Assembly: GCF_008973465.1 (NCBI RefSeq) | Contig: NZ_WBXN01000004.1 | Span: 7,480,501 to 7,544,500, forward strand | From: Streptomyces sp. SS1-1 | GTDB taxonomy: Bacteria > Actinomycetota > Actinomycetes > Streptomycetales > Streptomycetaceae | Reading direction: 5' to 3' | Length of the DNA stretch: 64,000 nt | Shown here: positions 33,163-41,921 of the stretch, piece by piece | Layout of the letters: the number at the start of each line of letters is the position of its first letter | Numbering within the stretch: the stretch's first letter is position 1 | The notes under the pieces: model-generated | Database searches by the model: none | Seen by the model: the letters and a program-made list of their open reading frames with translations, nothing else | Told to the model about the DNA's origin: nothing | Program-made: the position numbers and the translations under genes

Positions 33163-35529
33163 GTGACGAACCATCACAACACGTCCGGCATACCGCACTT
33201 GTCCCACCCCGCTCCTCCGCACCGGCCGGCCAACCGGATCAGGCGACGCCACCTGGCCGCTGCCGCCGCGCTGGCCCTGGCCGCGACGCTCACCCCCGTC
33301 CTGCCCGCCGGCCTCGCGGCCGCCCGCACCGCGACGGACGAGGCGCCCCTGCGGATCACCGCTGACGCCAGAGCCGGCGCACGCCCCGTACGCCTCTCCA
33401 CCGCGGAGCGCGCGCGACTGCTCGCCGCGGCCGCCGACCAGCGGACCACCACCGCCGACACCCTGGGACTGGGGGAACGGGAGGCCCTGATACCCAAGGA
33501 CGTCGTCAAGGACACCGACGGGACGGTGCACACCAGGTACGAGCGCACATACGCGGGCCTGCCCGTGCTCGGCGGGGACCTCGTCGTGCACGGGAAGGCC
33601 GACGAGCAGGCCGTCACCAAGGCCACGAACACCCGCGTACGGGTGCCCGGCACGAAGCCCGCGATCAGCGCCTCCGAGGCCAGACGCACGGCACTGGACG
33701 CGACCGAAGCCCCCCGAGCCCGGAAGCAGACCGAGGCCGGCGCCCCACGGCTGGTCGTCTTCATGGGGGAGGGCCGCGCCACCCTCGCCTGGCAGACCTA
33801 CGTCACCGGCGTTCAGTCCGACGGCACCCCGAGTCGCCGCAGCGTCGTCACGGACGCGGCGTCGGGGCGGGTCCTTCAGGACGTCGAGCAGATCACCACG
33901 GGCACCGGACACAGCCGGTACAGCGGCCAGGTTCCCATCGGAACGGTGCGGGCCGGTGACGTCTTCGAACTGACCGACCCGGAGCGCGGCGAGCACAAGA
34001 CCTACGACCTCACGGGCGTCGGCGGCGCGGGCGTCCTCGTGACCGACGAGGACGACGACTGGGGCGACGGCACCAACGCCGACCGGGCCACGGCCGCCGT
34101 GGACGCCGCCTACGGCCAGCGCATGACCTGGGACTTCTACCGCGAGCGGTTCGGCCGCGACGGCATCAAGGGCGACGGGGCCGGAGCGCGCTCCCGGGTG
34201 CACGCCGGCGACAAACTCGCCAACGCCTACTGGGACGACCTCTGCTTCTGCATGACCTACGGCGACGGACGCGACAACGCCCACCCGCTCACCGAACTGG
34301 ACATCGCGGCCCACGAGATGACCCACGGCGTGACCTCGGCAACGGCCAACCTCACCTACGAAGGCGAGTCCGGCGGCCTCAACGAGGCGACCAGCGACAT
34401 CATGGGCACGGCGGTGGAGTTCTTCACGGGCAACGCGGCCGACACCCCCGACTACACCCTCGGTGAACTCGCCGACGTCCGCGGCACCGGGCTGCCCCTG
34501 CGCTACATGGACAAGCCGTCGAAGGACGCCCACCCCGACAAGGGCACCTCGCTCGACTACTGGACACCCGACCTCCACAAGGAGGACGTCCACCACAGCT
34601 CCGGGCCCGCCAACCACTTCTTCTACCTGCTGTCCGAGGGCAGCGGGAAGAAGACCCTCAACGGCGTCGCCTACGACAGCCCCACCTACGACGGGCTCCC
34701 CGTCACCCCGATCGGGCTGCGCAACGCCACCGACATCTGGTACCGCGCCCTCACCACGTACATGACCAGCAGCACCGACTACGCCGGGGCCCGCACCGCC
34801 ACCCTCCAGGCCGCCGCCGACCTCTTCGGACAGGGCAGCCCCACCTACGAGGCGGTCGGGAACGCCTGGGCCGCCGTCAACGTGGGCGCCCGGTACGTCC
34901 ACCACATCGCCGTCACCGCACCGTCCACCCGGCCGGCCGCCGTGGGCCAGCCCACCAGCCGCCAGATCGTGGCGGCGGGCTCCACCCCCGGGCGGCTCGC
35001 CTACGCCGCCCACAACCTGCCCAAGGGGCTGTCGATCGACCCCCACAGCGGCCTCATCTCGGGCACGCCCCAGAAGGCGGGCACCTTCAAGGCCGTCGTC
35101 ACTGTGGAGAACACCGCGCAGCACGGGGCGAGGACCACGGTGCACTTCGACTGGCCGGTCCTGGCCTCCGGAGGCAGCCACTTCGTCAACCCGGCCCGCT
35201 TCGACATCCCGCGGTGGGGCACGGTGGAGTCCCCGCTCGTCGTGACCGGCCGCAAGGGGCAGGCACCGAAGGATCTCAAGGTCACCGTCGACCTCGTCCA
35301 CCCGTGGGTGGGCGGCCAGGTGGTCACCCTGGTCGGCGAGGACGGGACCGAGATTCCCGTGAAGCCCTGGTACTGGAACGAGGGTGAGTCCGAACTCCAC
35401 GCCGACTACACCGTCGACGCCTCGGCGCTCCCCGCCAACGGGACGTGGAGACTGCGCGTCACCGACAACACCCCCGGCATCTTCACCGTCGACCCCGGCC
35501 ACCTCGACGGCTGGAGCCTGACCTTCTGA
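33163..35529 (+). CDS. Secreted M4 (thermolysin-like) metalloprotease with Ig-like and P domains
   Basis: 788 residues from GTG 33163 behind AGGAG. The signal peptide contains RRRHLAAAAALALAAT. FTP/PepSY-type propeptide regions come next, then the catalytic domain with HEMTH (H384, E385, H388) and the third ligand in NEATSD (E408). A putative Ig-like (He_PIG) domain with PKGLSIDPHSGLISGTP at about 620-665 and a C-terminal P-domain (VTVDLVHPWVGGQVVTLV ... DGWSLTF) complete the protein. It degrades extracellular protein after self-processing. It is the third gene of the protease block, with its own short leader. Confidence 0.93.
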   Translation: MTNHHNTSGIPHLSHPAPPHRPANRIRRRHLAAAAALALAATLTPVLPAGLAAARTATDEAPLRITADARAGARPVRLSTAERARLLAAAADQRTTTADTLGLGEREALIPKDVVKDTDGTVHTRYERTYAGLPVLGGDLVVHGKADEQAVTKATNTRVRVPGTKPAISASEARRTALDATEAPRARKQTEAGAPRLVVFMGEGRATLAWQTYVTGVQSDGTPSRRSVVTDAASGRVLQDVEQITTGTGHSRYSGQVPIGTVRAGDVFELTDPERGEHKTYDLTGVGGAGVLVTDEDDDWGDGTNADRATAAVDAAYGQRMTWDFYRERFGRDGIKGDGAGARSRVHAGDKLANAYWDDLCFCMTYGDGRDNAHPLTELDIAAHEMTHGVTSATANLTYEGESGGLNEATSDIMGTAVEFFTGNAADTPDYTLGELADVRGTGLPLRYMDKPSKDAHPDKGTSLDYWTPDLHKEDVHHSSGPANHFFYLLSEGSGKKTLNGVAYDSPTYDGLPVTPIGLRNATDIWYRALTTYMTSSTDYAGARTATLQAAADLFGQGSPTYEAVGNAWAAVNVGARYVHHIAVTAPSTRPAAVGQPTSRQIVAAGSTPGRLAYAAHNLPKGLSIDPHSGLISGTPQKAGTFKAVVTVENTAQHGARTTVHFDWPVLASGGSHFVNPARFDIPRWGTVESPLVVTGRKGQAPKDLKVTVDLVHPWVGGQVVTLVGEDGTEIPVKPWYWNEGESELHADYTVDASALPANGTWRLRVTDNTPGIFTVDPGHLDGWSLTF

Positions 35530-35540
35530 CGACGGCCCCT

Positions 35541-35575
35541 GTCACGGCCCGCACCGGTCCGGTGCGGGCCGTGAC
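35541..35575. terminator. Strong terminator after the protease block
   Basis: A perfect 16-bp stem (35541-35556 with 35560-35575) and a 3-base loop, starting 12 bases after the M4 stop. It is G/C-rich without a U-tract, typical of Streptomyces intrinsic terminators. Confidence 0.9.
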
Positions 35576-35707
35576 GCCGTTGGAGCCCTGCGCCTTGTGC
35601 CGCGCGGCCCGCGCCGATCGCCTGTTCCGGTCAGCGGAACACGATTTTGATCGCTGCACGTGACGCTGTTCCGTGGGACCTCTGGTCGATCGAAATGAGG
35701 AGTCACC

Positions 35708-36124
35708 ATGTCCCTGTCCCTCGGAAACGACACTTCGGCACTGGCCGGCGCGGTGCTGAAGGTGTACGAGAGCGGCGACCTGGACCGCGTCGAGGAGCTG
35801 ATCTCCCCTGAGCTGGTGGACCACAACCAGCCCGCCGGGACGGGCTCCGGCATCGACGCGGTGCGTGTGCTGGTCAGGTCCGTCAAGGAGGGCTTCAGCG
35901 GTACGCGGATCGAGGAGATCTTCCGGGGGGCGACCGCCGACGGCTGGGCCGTGAGCCAGTGGCGGATGACGGCTGTTCACACCGGCGACTGGTTCGGTGT
36001 CCCGGCCACCGGGCGTGAGGTGAGCTTCACCGGCATCGACCTGTGGCGTGCCGAGAACGGCCGGATGGTCGAGGTCCGTCACGCGGAGGACCTCCTCCAG
36101 CTTCAGATGCAGCTCACCGGCTGA
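35708..36124 (+). CDS. SnoaL-like ester-cyclase/NTF2-fold protein
   Basis: 138 residues, behind GAGGAG. The SnoaL signature is seen: VYESGDLDRVEELISPELVD, HNQPAG, WRMTAVHTGDWFGVPATG and IDLWRAENGRMVEVRHAEDL. The fold is an alpha+beta barrel acting as a polyketide cyclase or a small-molecule hydratase/isomerase. Stand-alone members mostly have unknown substrates. The next gene, an NAD(P)-dependent reductase, starts 36 bases later on the same strand, so the two probably form an operon handling one compound. Confidence 0.85.
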   Translation: MSLSLGNDTSALAGAVLKVYESGDLDRVEELISPELVDHNQPAGTGSGIDAVRVLVRSVKEGFSGTRIEEIFRGATADGWAVSQWRMTAVHTGDWFGVPATGREVSFTGIDLWRAENGRMVEVRHAEDLLQLQMQLTG

Positions 36125-36160
36125 TCCCCCCCCGTCATCGACGTCATCGAGGAGACCCCC

Positions 36161-37183
36161 ATGCGTGCTTGGCAACTGGACGACTTCGGCCTGAAGAACC
36201 TGCGCCTCGCGGACAGACCGACTCCACGCCCCCAGGAGGGACAGATCCTGGTGAAGGTGTCGGCCGTGTCCCTGAACTACCGCGACAAGGCCATCGTCGA
36301 CGGCGTCTACGACCCGGAGAAGATGCCGAAGGGCCTGATCCCGGTCAACGACGCCGCCGGAGTGGTCGCCGAGGTGGGCCCCGGGGTGACCGAGTGGCAG
36401 GTCGGGGACCGGGTGCTGTCCCACTTCTACTCGCACTGGCTGGAGGGCCCGCCCGGCCCCGACGAGCCGGACTGGCAGCTCGGCGGCCCCCTCGACGGCG
36501 GCCTCGCCGAGTACATGATCCTGGAGGCGAAGTCCGCCGTGCCCGCGCCGGCGAACCTCACCGACCAGCAGGCCGCCACCCTGCCCATCGCCGCCCTGAC
36601 CGCCTGGTTCGCCCTGGTCGAGTACGGGCGGCTGCGACCGGGGCAGTCCGTACTGGTGCAGGGCACCGGAGGGGTCTCCCTGTTCGCCGTGCAGTTCGCG
36701 ACCGCCCTCGGCGCCCGGGTGATCGCCACGTCGAGCAGCGACGACAAACTCCGTCGCGCCGCCGCCCTCGGAGCCGGCGACCTCGTCAACTACCGCACCC
36801 ACCCGGACTGGGCCGACGAGGTGCTGCGGCTGACGGACGGTCGGGGAGTCGACCACGTCGTCGAGGTGGTCGCGGGCGAGGGGCTCAACCAGTCCGTGCG
36901 CGCGACGAAGGCCGCCGGACACATCGCCCTGGTCGGCTTCCTCGGCGGACAGACCGCTCCACTGGACGTGATGCCGCTGCTGTACAGCCAGGCCGCGATC
37001 CGGGGCATCGCCGTAGGGCACCGACGCGCCTTCGTGGAGATGAACCGCTGGATCGAGAAGAACGGCCTCGAGCCGGTCATCGATTCGGTCTTCGCCTTCG
37101 AGGACGCGCGCCAGGCTTACGAGCGTCTGGAGGAGGGCCCCTTCGGCAAGGTGGTCATCCGGGTCGGCGACGAAGATCAATAG
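36161..37183 (+). CDS. Zinc-independent MDR-type NAD(P)-dependent oxidoreductase
   Basis: 340 residues. GroES-like N-terminus (ILVKVSAVSLNYRDKAIVDG), then a Rossmann domain with VLVQGTGGVSLFAVQFATAL near residue 165. It lacks the Cys/His zinc ligands of alcohol dehydrogenases and so belongs with the quinone-oxidoreductase-like MDR group that reduces enones or alcohol/aldehyde pairs. IPVNDAAGVVAEVGPGVTEW is the usual cofactor-binding-side signature. It sits in a likely operon with the upstream SnoaL-like gene; start ATG 36161 follows GAGGAG. Confidence 0.88.
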   Translation: MRAWQLDDFGLKNLRLADRPTPRPQEGQILVKVSAVSLNYRDKAIVDGVYDPEKMPKGLIPVNDAAGVVAEVGPGVTEWQVGDRVLSHFYSHWLEGPPGPDEPDWQLGGPLDGGLAEYMILEAKSAVPAPANLTDQQAATLPIAALTAWFALVEYGRLRPGQSVLVQGTGGVSLFAVQFATALGARVIATSSSDDKLRRAAALGAGDLVNYRTHPDWADEVLRLTDGRGVDHVVEVVAGEGLNQSVRATKAAGHIALVGFLGGQTAPLDVMPLLYSQAAIRGIAVGHRRAFVEMNRWIEKNGLEPVIDSVFAFEDARQAYERLEEGPFGKVVIRVGDEDQ

Positions 37184-37265
37184 CCCTGTCTGGCCTGATG
37201 AAGCGCAGTTCGCGTCATAGGGCTTGTTCCGTGATCCGCCCCCGGTCCTGTCTGCGGCCGGGGGC

Positions 37266-37457
37266 GGAGTGGCACAAGCGACGCCCGCCGTGGTCGCAGA
37301 GCTGGCCGCCAAAGGCGCCGACGTGACAGCGGTGGGCGGTGACGTGGCGGACGAAGACGACATGCGGGCCGCCTTCGATGCCCTGGAAGCGGTCTTCGGC
37401 GGCGTCGACGTCGTCGTGAACACCGCCGGCGTCACGCGGTCCCGAGCGACCTGCTGA
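37266..37457 (+). pseudogene. Fragment of a short-chain dehydrogenase
   Basis: About 60 codons of SDR sequence: VVAELAAKGADVTAVGGDVA, then DALEAVFGGVDVVVNTAGVT with the NTAG motif. The frame then stops at 37457. The glycine-rich start of the fold and everything after NTAG (catalytic Tyr and Lys) are missing. It is a decayed remnant, not an active enzyme. Confidence 0.7.
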
Positions 37458-37500
37458 TGGTCACCCGGTCATGATCTGCGGGCGCGGGCGCGCCCCGGCA

Positions 37501-37830
37501 TCAGCTGATGCGCAGGCTCGCGATCAGGCCGTCCCGCAGGACGAAGGTCATGGGCCCGGTGCCGTTGTATCCGTTGCCCGTGACCGTCAGAGTGACGACG
37601 TACGTGCCGGGTTCGGGACCGGGCTCGGCGCCCCGTGGTGTGAAGTGCGCCTGCACACCGATGTTGTCCGTGCGGCTCCAGGACCGCACTCCGTCCCGCC
37701 CGTGGAACTCCCGCCCCCAGTCGTTGAGATAGGCGTCCTCGGTGAACGCGGCGACGAACGCCTCCTCGTCACCTCGGTTGGTGGCCTCGACGAACACGCT
37801 GATGGGGTCGGGAAGAGAAACGTCGGACAT
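37501..37830 (-). CDS. NTF2-like/SnoaL-family protein, last gene of the GntR operon
   Basis: 109 residues. Cystatin-like alpha+beta fold signature: PISVFVEATNRGDEEAFVAA, FTEDAYLNDWGREFHGRDGV and GPMTFVLRDGLIASLRIS. It starts 48 bases after the amidohydrolase stop and is on the same strand as the amidohydrolase, lyase and GntR genes. Members of this fold are isomerases, dehydratases or binding proteins. In this operon it could handle an intermediate between the lyase and the amidohydrolase. Confidence 0.8.
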   Translation of the reverse strand: MSDVSLPDPISVFVEATNRGDEEAFVAAFTEDAYLNDWGREFHGRDGVRSWSRTDNIGVQAHFTPRGAEPGPEPGTYVVTLTVTGNGYNGTGPMTFVLRDGLIASLRIS

Positions 37831-37878
37831 GAGGTGCCTTCTTTCGCGGGGGGGGTCAGGGGTGCGGCAGGGACGCGT

Positions 37879-39243
37879 TCATTGGTCGCTCCACACGCGT
37901 GCGCGCAGCCGAGCCCGGTCCACTCGCCGGCCCTGGAGGTACACGGACTCGATCCTGCGCGAGTGCGTGATGTCCACCAGCGGGTCGGCGTCCAGGACGA
38001 CGAAGTCGGCCCGCTTGCCCGCTTCCAGTGTGCCGCGATCGCCGAGTCCGAGCAGTTCGGCGGAGCGCTGCGTGGCGAGCTGGATGACGGTGAGCGGCGG
38101 CAGGCCCGCGGCCACGAGGGCTTCCAGTTCGCGGTGCTCGGCGAAACCCGGCACCTGCGTGAGCAGGCCGGTGTCCGCGGAGAACACCACGCGCACACCC
38201 GCGTCCACGAAGGTGCGCAGCGTCTTCTCCATCCGCGCGTAGGCGTCGACGGTGTCGAACAGCGGCTGGGGCGCGTTGCGCCGGATGCGGGCCCTCAGCT
38301 CGGCCACGGCCTCGTCGGCGACCAGTTCGCGCAGTGCCGGGTCGTCCAGCCACGCCTCGCCGTCCGGCCGCTGGATGCTCATCGAGGTGAACACCACGAC
38401 GTCGCGGGTGGTGAGCAGGTCGAGGAGCTCCGCGTCGGGCTCGGGGGTGCGGGGCAGGTGAGCCAGGATGTCGGCACCGGCCCGCACGGCCTCCTTGGCG
38501 TCGTCCACGGTGTAGATGTGCGCGGCGGTCTTCAGCCCGTGGGCGTGCGCCTCCTCGATGATCGCCCGGTAGACGTCGGGTCGCAGTCGCGCCTTCGTGC
38601 CGTGACGGTCGTCCAGCCAGAACTTCACCGCGTCGGCCTTCTTGGCCGCGAGCGCGCGCACGTGGCCGCGAGCGTCCTCCGGGCCGGACGCCTCGTGGAC
38701 GGCGTCGACAGCGAAGAACGGGCCGCCGTTGCTCGACTCCGGCGTGGGGGCGACGATGCCCGAGCCGGCGCTGAAGAGCACCGCCAGGTCGTCCTCGTCG
38801 AGGGCCCCGCGGCGCTGGAGGTCACGCAGCCGGATCTCGGTGTCGTCGCGGTCGGTGCCGAGCGACTGGAAGACGCCGACCCCGTGATAGGCGAGACGCC
38901 GGAGGTGGTCCAGGACGTTGGCCGCCGAGAAGTGGGCGGCATCCGCTCCCGCCCCCTTCCAGTAGCCGATGTGGCCGTGCGGGTTGATCAGCGCGGGGAT
39001 GACTGTCCTGCCGTGGAGGGAGACGGTGTGCTCGCCCGGGACGGATGCGACGTCGTCCTGGGGGCCGATGCCCTCTATGAGTCCGTTCCTGACGAGGATC
39101 GCACCCTGTTCGACGACCTGACGGCCGTCGCCGACGATCAGGCGTGCCCCCTCGTATCGCACTGCGTCCGGTGTTCCCCCGCGGGCGGCCTGGCCCAGCG
39201 GGGCGGATCCGCCTGCGTTGTCCTGCATGACAGGGCCTTTCAT
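37879..39243 (-). CDS. Amidohydrolase-superfamily metal hydrolase
   Basis: 454 residues. The metal site is complete: HxH in NPHGHIG (H89, H91), the carboxylate-bridging lysine in DAVKFW (K207), H242 in AAHIYT, H262 in AHLP and the late aspartate in FSADTGLL. TLEAGKRADFVVLDADPL near the end is the standard amidohydrolase C-terminal strand pair. It hydrolyses amide, ester or cyclic amide bonds; imidazolonepropionase- and prolidase-like members are closest by layout. A start at 39228 (MQDNAGG) is also possible. It lies 37 bases after the lyase gene. Confidence 0.88.
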   Translation of the reverse strand: MKGPVMQDNAGGSAPLGQAARGGTPDAVRYEGARLIVGDGRQVVEQGAILVRNGLIEGIGPQDDVASVPGEHTVSLHGRTVIPALINPHGHIGYWKGAGADAAHFSAANVLDHLRRLAYHGVGVFQSLGTDRDDTEIRLRDLQRRGALDEDDLAVLFSAGSGIVAPTPESSNGGPFFAVDAVHEASGPEDARGHVRALAAKKADAVKFWLDDRHGTKARLRPDVYRAIIEEAHAHGLKTAAHIYTVDDAKEAVRAGADILAHLPRTPEPDAELLDLLTTRDVVVFTSMSIQRPDGEAWLDDPALRELVADEAVAELRARIRRNAPQPLFDTVDAYARMEKTLRTFVDAGVRVVFSADTGLLTQVPGFAEHRELEALVAAGLPPLTVIQLATQRSAELLGLGDRGTLEAGKRADFVVLDADPLVDITHSRRIESVYLQGRRVDRARLRARVWSDQ

Positions 39244-39280
39244 GGTGGGGTTGGTATGTCTTACGTCGACTGCGCCGGGC

Positions 39281-40186
39281 CTACGCCTGGGCGGGGGGCC
39301 GGGGGACGGCGTAGCGAGCGCTGCGCTGCTCGAACTGCTCGTATCCCATCAGCGCCTCGAAGTCGCGCTGGTCGGTGACGGCGTGCTTGATCCCGGCCAC
39401 GTCCGGGCGGGTGCGCAGGGTCGTGAGCACGTCGGTCACGTTCTGGGTGGCGGCGCCGAGCAGGGTGTACCAGAGCAGGATGACGTCGGCGCCGGCCTCC
39501 CCGTACTCCTGGACGGTGTGGGCGGGGACGTCCGAGCCCGGGACGTCCAGCAGGTCCCCGGCGACCATGACGGGCGCCGCGAGCCTCGTGCGGGCCTCGG
39601 CCAGGACGGGGGCGGGAAGGGCGGGCGCGAAGACCATGTCCGCTCCCGCGGCGATGTAGTGCTCGAGCCGCCGCAGGCACTCTTCGGTGTCGTGGTTGAC
39701 CCACGCGGCGTCGGAGCGGGCGATGACGAGGAAGTCGGGGTCGGTACGGGCGTCGAGCGCGGCACGGATCTTCTGTGCCATGCGGTCCTCCGACAGCAGG
39801 CCCGCTGGCGCGGAGGTGTGCTTGCCGCCCAGGTTGTCCTCGATGTGGATGCCGCAGACGCCGGTGGACTCGAAGGCCTGGACGGTCCGCCAGATGTTCG
39901 GGGCGTCGTAGAAACCGTTCTCCGCGTCGGCCAGCACGGGCACGGACGTGGCTTCGACGATGCGCCGGGTCTGGTCGACCATGTCGTTGAGGGTCAGTAC
40001 GCCGACGTCGGGGAGACCGAAACCCGAGGCGGCCGCGGCGAAGCTGCCCAGGTAGGTCGCCGAGAATCCGGCGCGTTCGGCGAGTTGTGCGCTCAGGGCG
40101 TCGTAGGCGCCCGGCAGGAGGAGCGGTTCGTCGGCCGCGAGAAGGGCCTTGAGCGTCTTCCGGCGTGCGGCTGGAGTGGGGGACAT
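39281..40186 (-). CDS. Isocitrate-lyase/PEP-mutase superfamily enzyme
   Basis: 301 residues. The TIM-barrel signature includes LLLPGAYDALSAQLAERAGF, the metal-binding LADAENGFYD (D87, E89) and GIHIEDN (E116, D118). It belongs with methylisocitrate lyase, 2,3-dimethylmalate lyase, oxaloacetate decarboxylase and phosphonate C-P enzymes. The usual catalytic loop after IEDQ/IED (K-x-C-G-H or K-x-S) is replaced by NLGGKHTS, so the classic lyase cysteine is absent and the reaction cannot be named. The gene lies 44 bases after the GntR stop in the same operon, with an amidohydrolase next. Confidence 0.82.
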   Translation of the reverse strand: MSPTPAARRKTLKALLAADEPLLLPGAYDALSAQLAERAGFSATYLGSFAAAASGFGLPDVGVLTLNDMVDQTRRIVEATSVPVLADAENGFYDAPNIWRTVQAFESTGVCGIHIEDNLGGKHTSAPAGLLSEDRMAQKIRAALDARTDPDFLVIARSDAAWVNHDTEECLRRLEHYIAAGADMVFAPALPAPVLAEARTRLAAPVMVAGDLLDVPGSDVPAHTVQEYGEAGADVILLWYTLLGAATQNVTDVLTTLRTRPDVAGIKHAVTDQRDFEALMGYEQFEQRSARYAVPRPPAQA

Positions 40187-40230
40187 GTCGTTGCTCTCTG
40201 TGGTGACTTGGCGGTGCGGGGTGCGCCGGG

Positions 40231-40836
40231 TCAGAGGTACTCGCGGAAGCGGACCAGCCGTTTGCGTGCGGTCCGCATGTTCCGGCGCTTGAGTTCCTCG
40301 GCCCTCTCGGCGTCGCCCCGGACCAGGGCGTCGATCACCGCGCGGTGCTCCGCGAGGCTTTCCTTCATACGACCCGGCGTCATGAGGATGCGGCGGCGCA
40401 GCACGTGCGACTGATCGCGTACACCGCTCAGCGTCTCGGCGAGGAAGGTCTGGTCGGCCAGCCTGATGACGGTGTCGCGGTACCGGTCGATCGCGGCGAG
40501 GAAGAGGTCGATGTCGCCCTCCTCCGCGGCCTCGTCCAAGCCGTTGCCCTCAGCGAACAGCTCCTGGAGCTCGCTCCAGTCGCCGGGGGCCGACTTCTGC
40601 GCCGCGAGCCGCGCCGCGAGGCCCTCCAGGAGTTCCAGGACGTCGTAGATCTCTTCCAGGCGAGTGTGGTCGGGCCGGGACACGACGACGCCCGCGTTCG
40701 GGATGCGTTCGACCAGCTTGCGGGCCTCGAGGGCCTGGAGGGCCGACCTGACGGCGAACCGCGTGACCCCCAGCTCCTCGGCCAGCTGGACCTCGGGCAT
40801 CCGCTCCCCGGGGGCCGGCTTCAAGATTGGCGACAA
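40231..40836 (-). CDS. GntR-family (FCD-type) regulator, apparently short at the N-terminus
   Basis: 201 residues if started at TTG 40836. The winged helix PEVQLAEELGVTRFAVRSAL and EARKLVERIPNAGVVVSRPD is clear, then the all-helical FCD effector domain with its metal/ligand residues (DRYRDTVIRLADQTF, EHRAVIDALVRGD). The first helix of the GntR fold (about 15 residues before PGERM) is missing in this frame. A neighbouring frame reads VIVANLEAGP up to the C-run near 40810, so a frameshift may hide the true start. The start overlaps the large palindrome, which fits autoregulation. Confidence 0.75.
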   Translation of the reverse strand: MSPILKPAPGERMPEVQLAEELGVTRFAVRSALQALEARKLVERIPNAGVVVSRPDHTRLEEIYDVLELLEGLAARLAAQKSAPGDWSELQELFAEGNGLDEAAEEGDIDLFLAAIDRYRDTVIRLADQTFLAETLSGVRDQSHVLRRRILMTPGRMKESLAEHRAVIDALVRGDAERAEELKRRNMRTARKRLVRFREYL

Positions 40837-40861
40837 TCACAACCAAGATTGTCGCCAATCT
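40824..40861. promoter_or_regulatory. Perfect 15-bp inverted repeat, likely GntR operator
   Basis: AGATTGGCGACAATC (40824-40838), 8-base spacer, then the exact inverse GATTGTCGCCAATCT (40847-40861). It sits at the start of the GntR operon and upstream of the divergent SDR (41020), the most symmetrical long operator in the window. The inner GACAAT-N-ATTGTC parts are typical of FCD-type GntR sites. Confidence 0.85.
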
Positions 40862-41019
40862 ATATCGCACCGCACGGCCGACTCCGCGCCCCCCCGTGCG
40901 GCCAGGCCACAAACGCCGGTTGTCGTCGCCACAGCAACCCTGTCGTTCCGCCCGACGACCCCGGCGGGCACGGTGGAAGAGCAGCGGCAAGAAGCCACTT
41001 CCACGCCGGGGAGAACACC

Positions 41020-41823
41020 ATGACCAGCACCTTCAGCGTCCCCGCAGCCGGCACCGCCGTGGACGGGAGCGCCAAGGACCTGACCGGCAAGGTCGCTCTG
41101 GTGATCGGCGGAACGGCCCACATGGGGCTCGACTTCGCCCGCAACTTCGCTTCCCGCGGAGCGTCGGTGATCGCCACCTACGGGAACAACGAGGAGGCGG
41201 CCGCAGTGGCCGCCGCCCGGCTGGACGAGGCCGCCGAGCCGGGCGTGCGGTCCGAGGTGATCCGAGGCGACGCCACGGACGCCGCCGGCACGGCCCGCGT
41301 CTTCGACCACGTCGTCGGCCAGTACGGAAAGGTGGACATCGTCATCCACGTCCCAGGAGCCATCGACAAGACGACCATCGCCGAGGCGACGGACGAGCAG
41401 TACGACCGGCTCTTCGACCTGAACACACGCAGCGCGTTCCACACCCTGCGCGAGGCGGCCCGGCGTATCACCCCGGGCGGCCGGATCATCGCCCTGTCCA
41501 CCTCGCTCACCGGACTGGCACTGCCCACCTACGGTCTGTACTCCGCCGCCAAGACCGCCGTCGAGGTGCTCGTGAAGTCACTGGCGCAGGAGATCGGCGG
41601 CACCGGGACGACGGTGAACATCGTGGGCCCGGGCCCCATCGACACGCCGTTCTTCCACGGCCCCGAGAGCCCGGAGAGCGTGCAGTTCGTCCTGGACCAC
41701 CTGTCGCTGGCCCACCGCCTCGGCAGGGTCGACGACGTGACCCCCCTGGTGGCCTTCCTCGTCAGTGAGTCCGCCCGCTGGATCCACGGTCAGGTGTTGC
41801 GGGTCAACAACGGCATGGTGTGA
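41020..41823 (+). CDS. Short-chain dehydrogenase (FabG-like)
   Basis: 267 residues from ATG 41020 behind GGGGAG. The cofactor motif is IGGTAHMG (variant of TGGxxGxG), followed by DIVIHVPGA, STSLTGLALPTYGLYSAAK with the catalytic Y-x-x-x-K, and PGPIDTPFF. The C-terminus WIHGQVLRVNNGMV is typical of classical SDRs. It is divergent from the GntR operon across the palindrome at 40824-40861, so it is likely co-regulated and may act on the same compound as the lyase and amidohydrolase. Confidence 0.88.
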   Translation: MTSTFSVPAAGTAVDGSAKDLTGKVALVIGGTAHMGLDFARNFASRGASVIATYGNNEEAAAVAAARLDEAAEPGVRSEVIRGDATDAAGTARVFDHVVGQYGKVDIVIHVPGAIDKTTIAEATDEQYDRLFDLNTRSAFHTLREAARRITPGGRIIALSTSLTGLALPTYGLYSAAKTAVEVLVKSLAQEIGGTGTTVNIVGPGPIDTPFFHGPESPESVQFVLDHLSLAHRLGRVDDVTPLVAFLVSESARWIHGQVLRVNNGMV

Positions 41824-41921
41824 TGGACCCCTGAGCGACAGCCGGACGGCGAGCGCGGACTGCCCGGAGCCGGTCCGCCGTGGCCGCGACGGGCCTGCCG
41901 CCCGCCTGGAAGGACCTTACG

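Noticed and set aside
33100..35502. 800-codon antisense frame opposite the M4 protease
   Set aside because: Mirror frame of a gene with a complete HEMTH site; no start signal or family pattern of its own.
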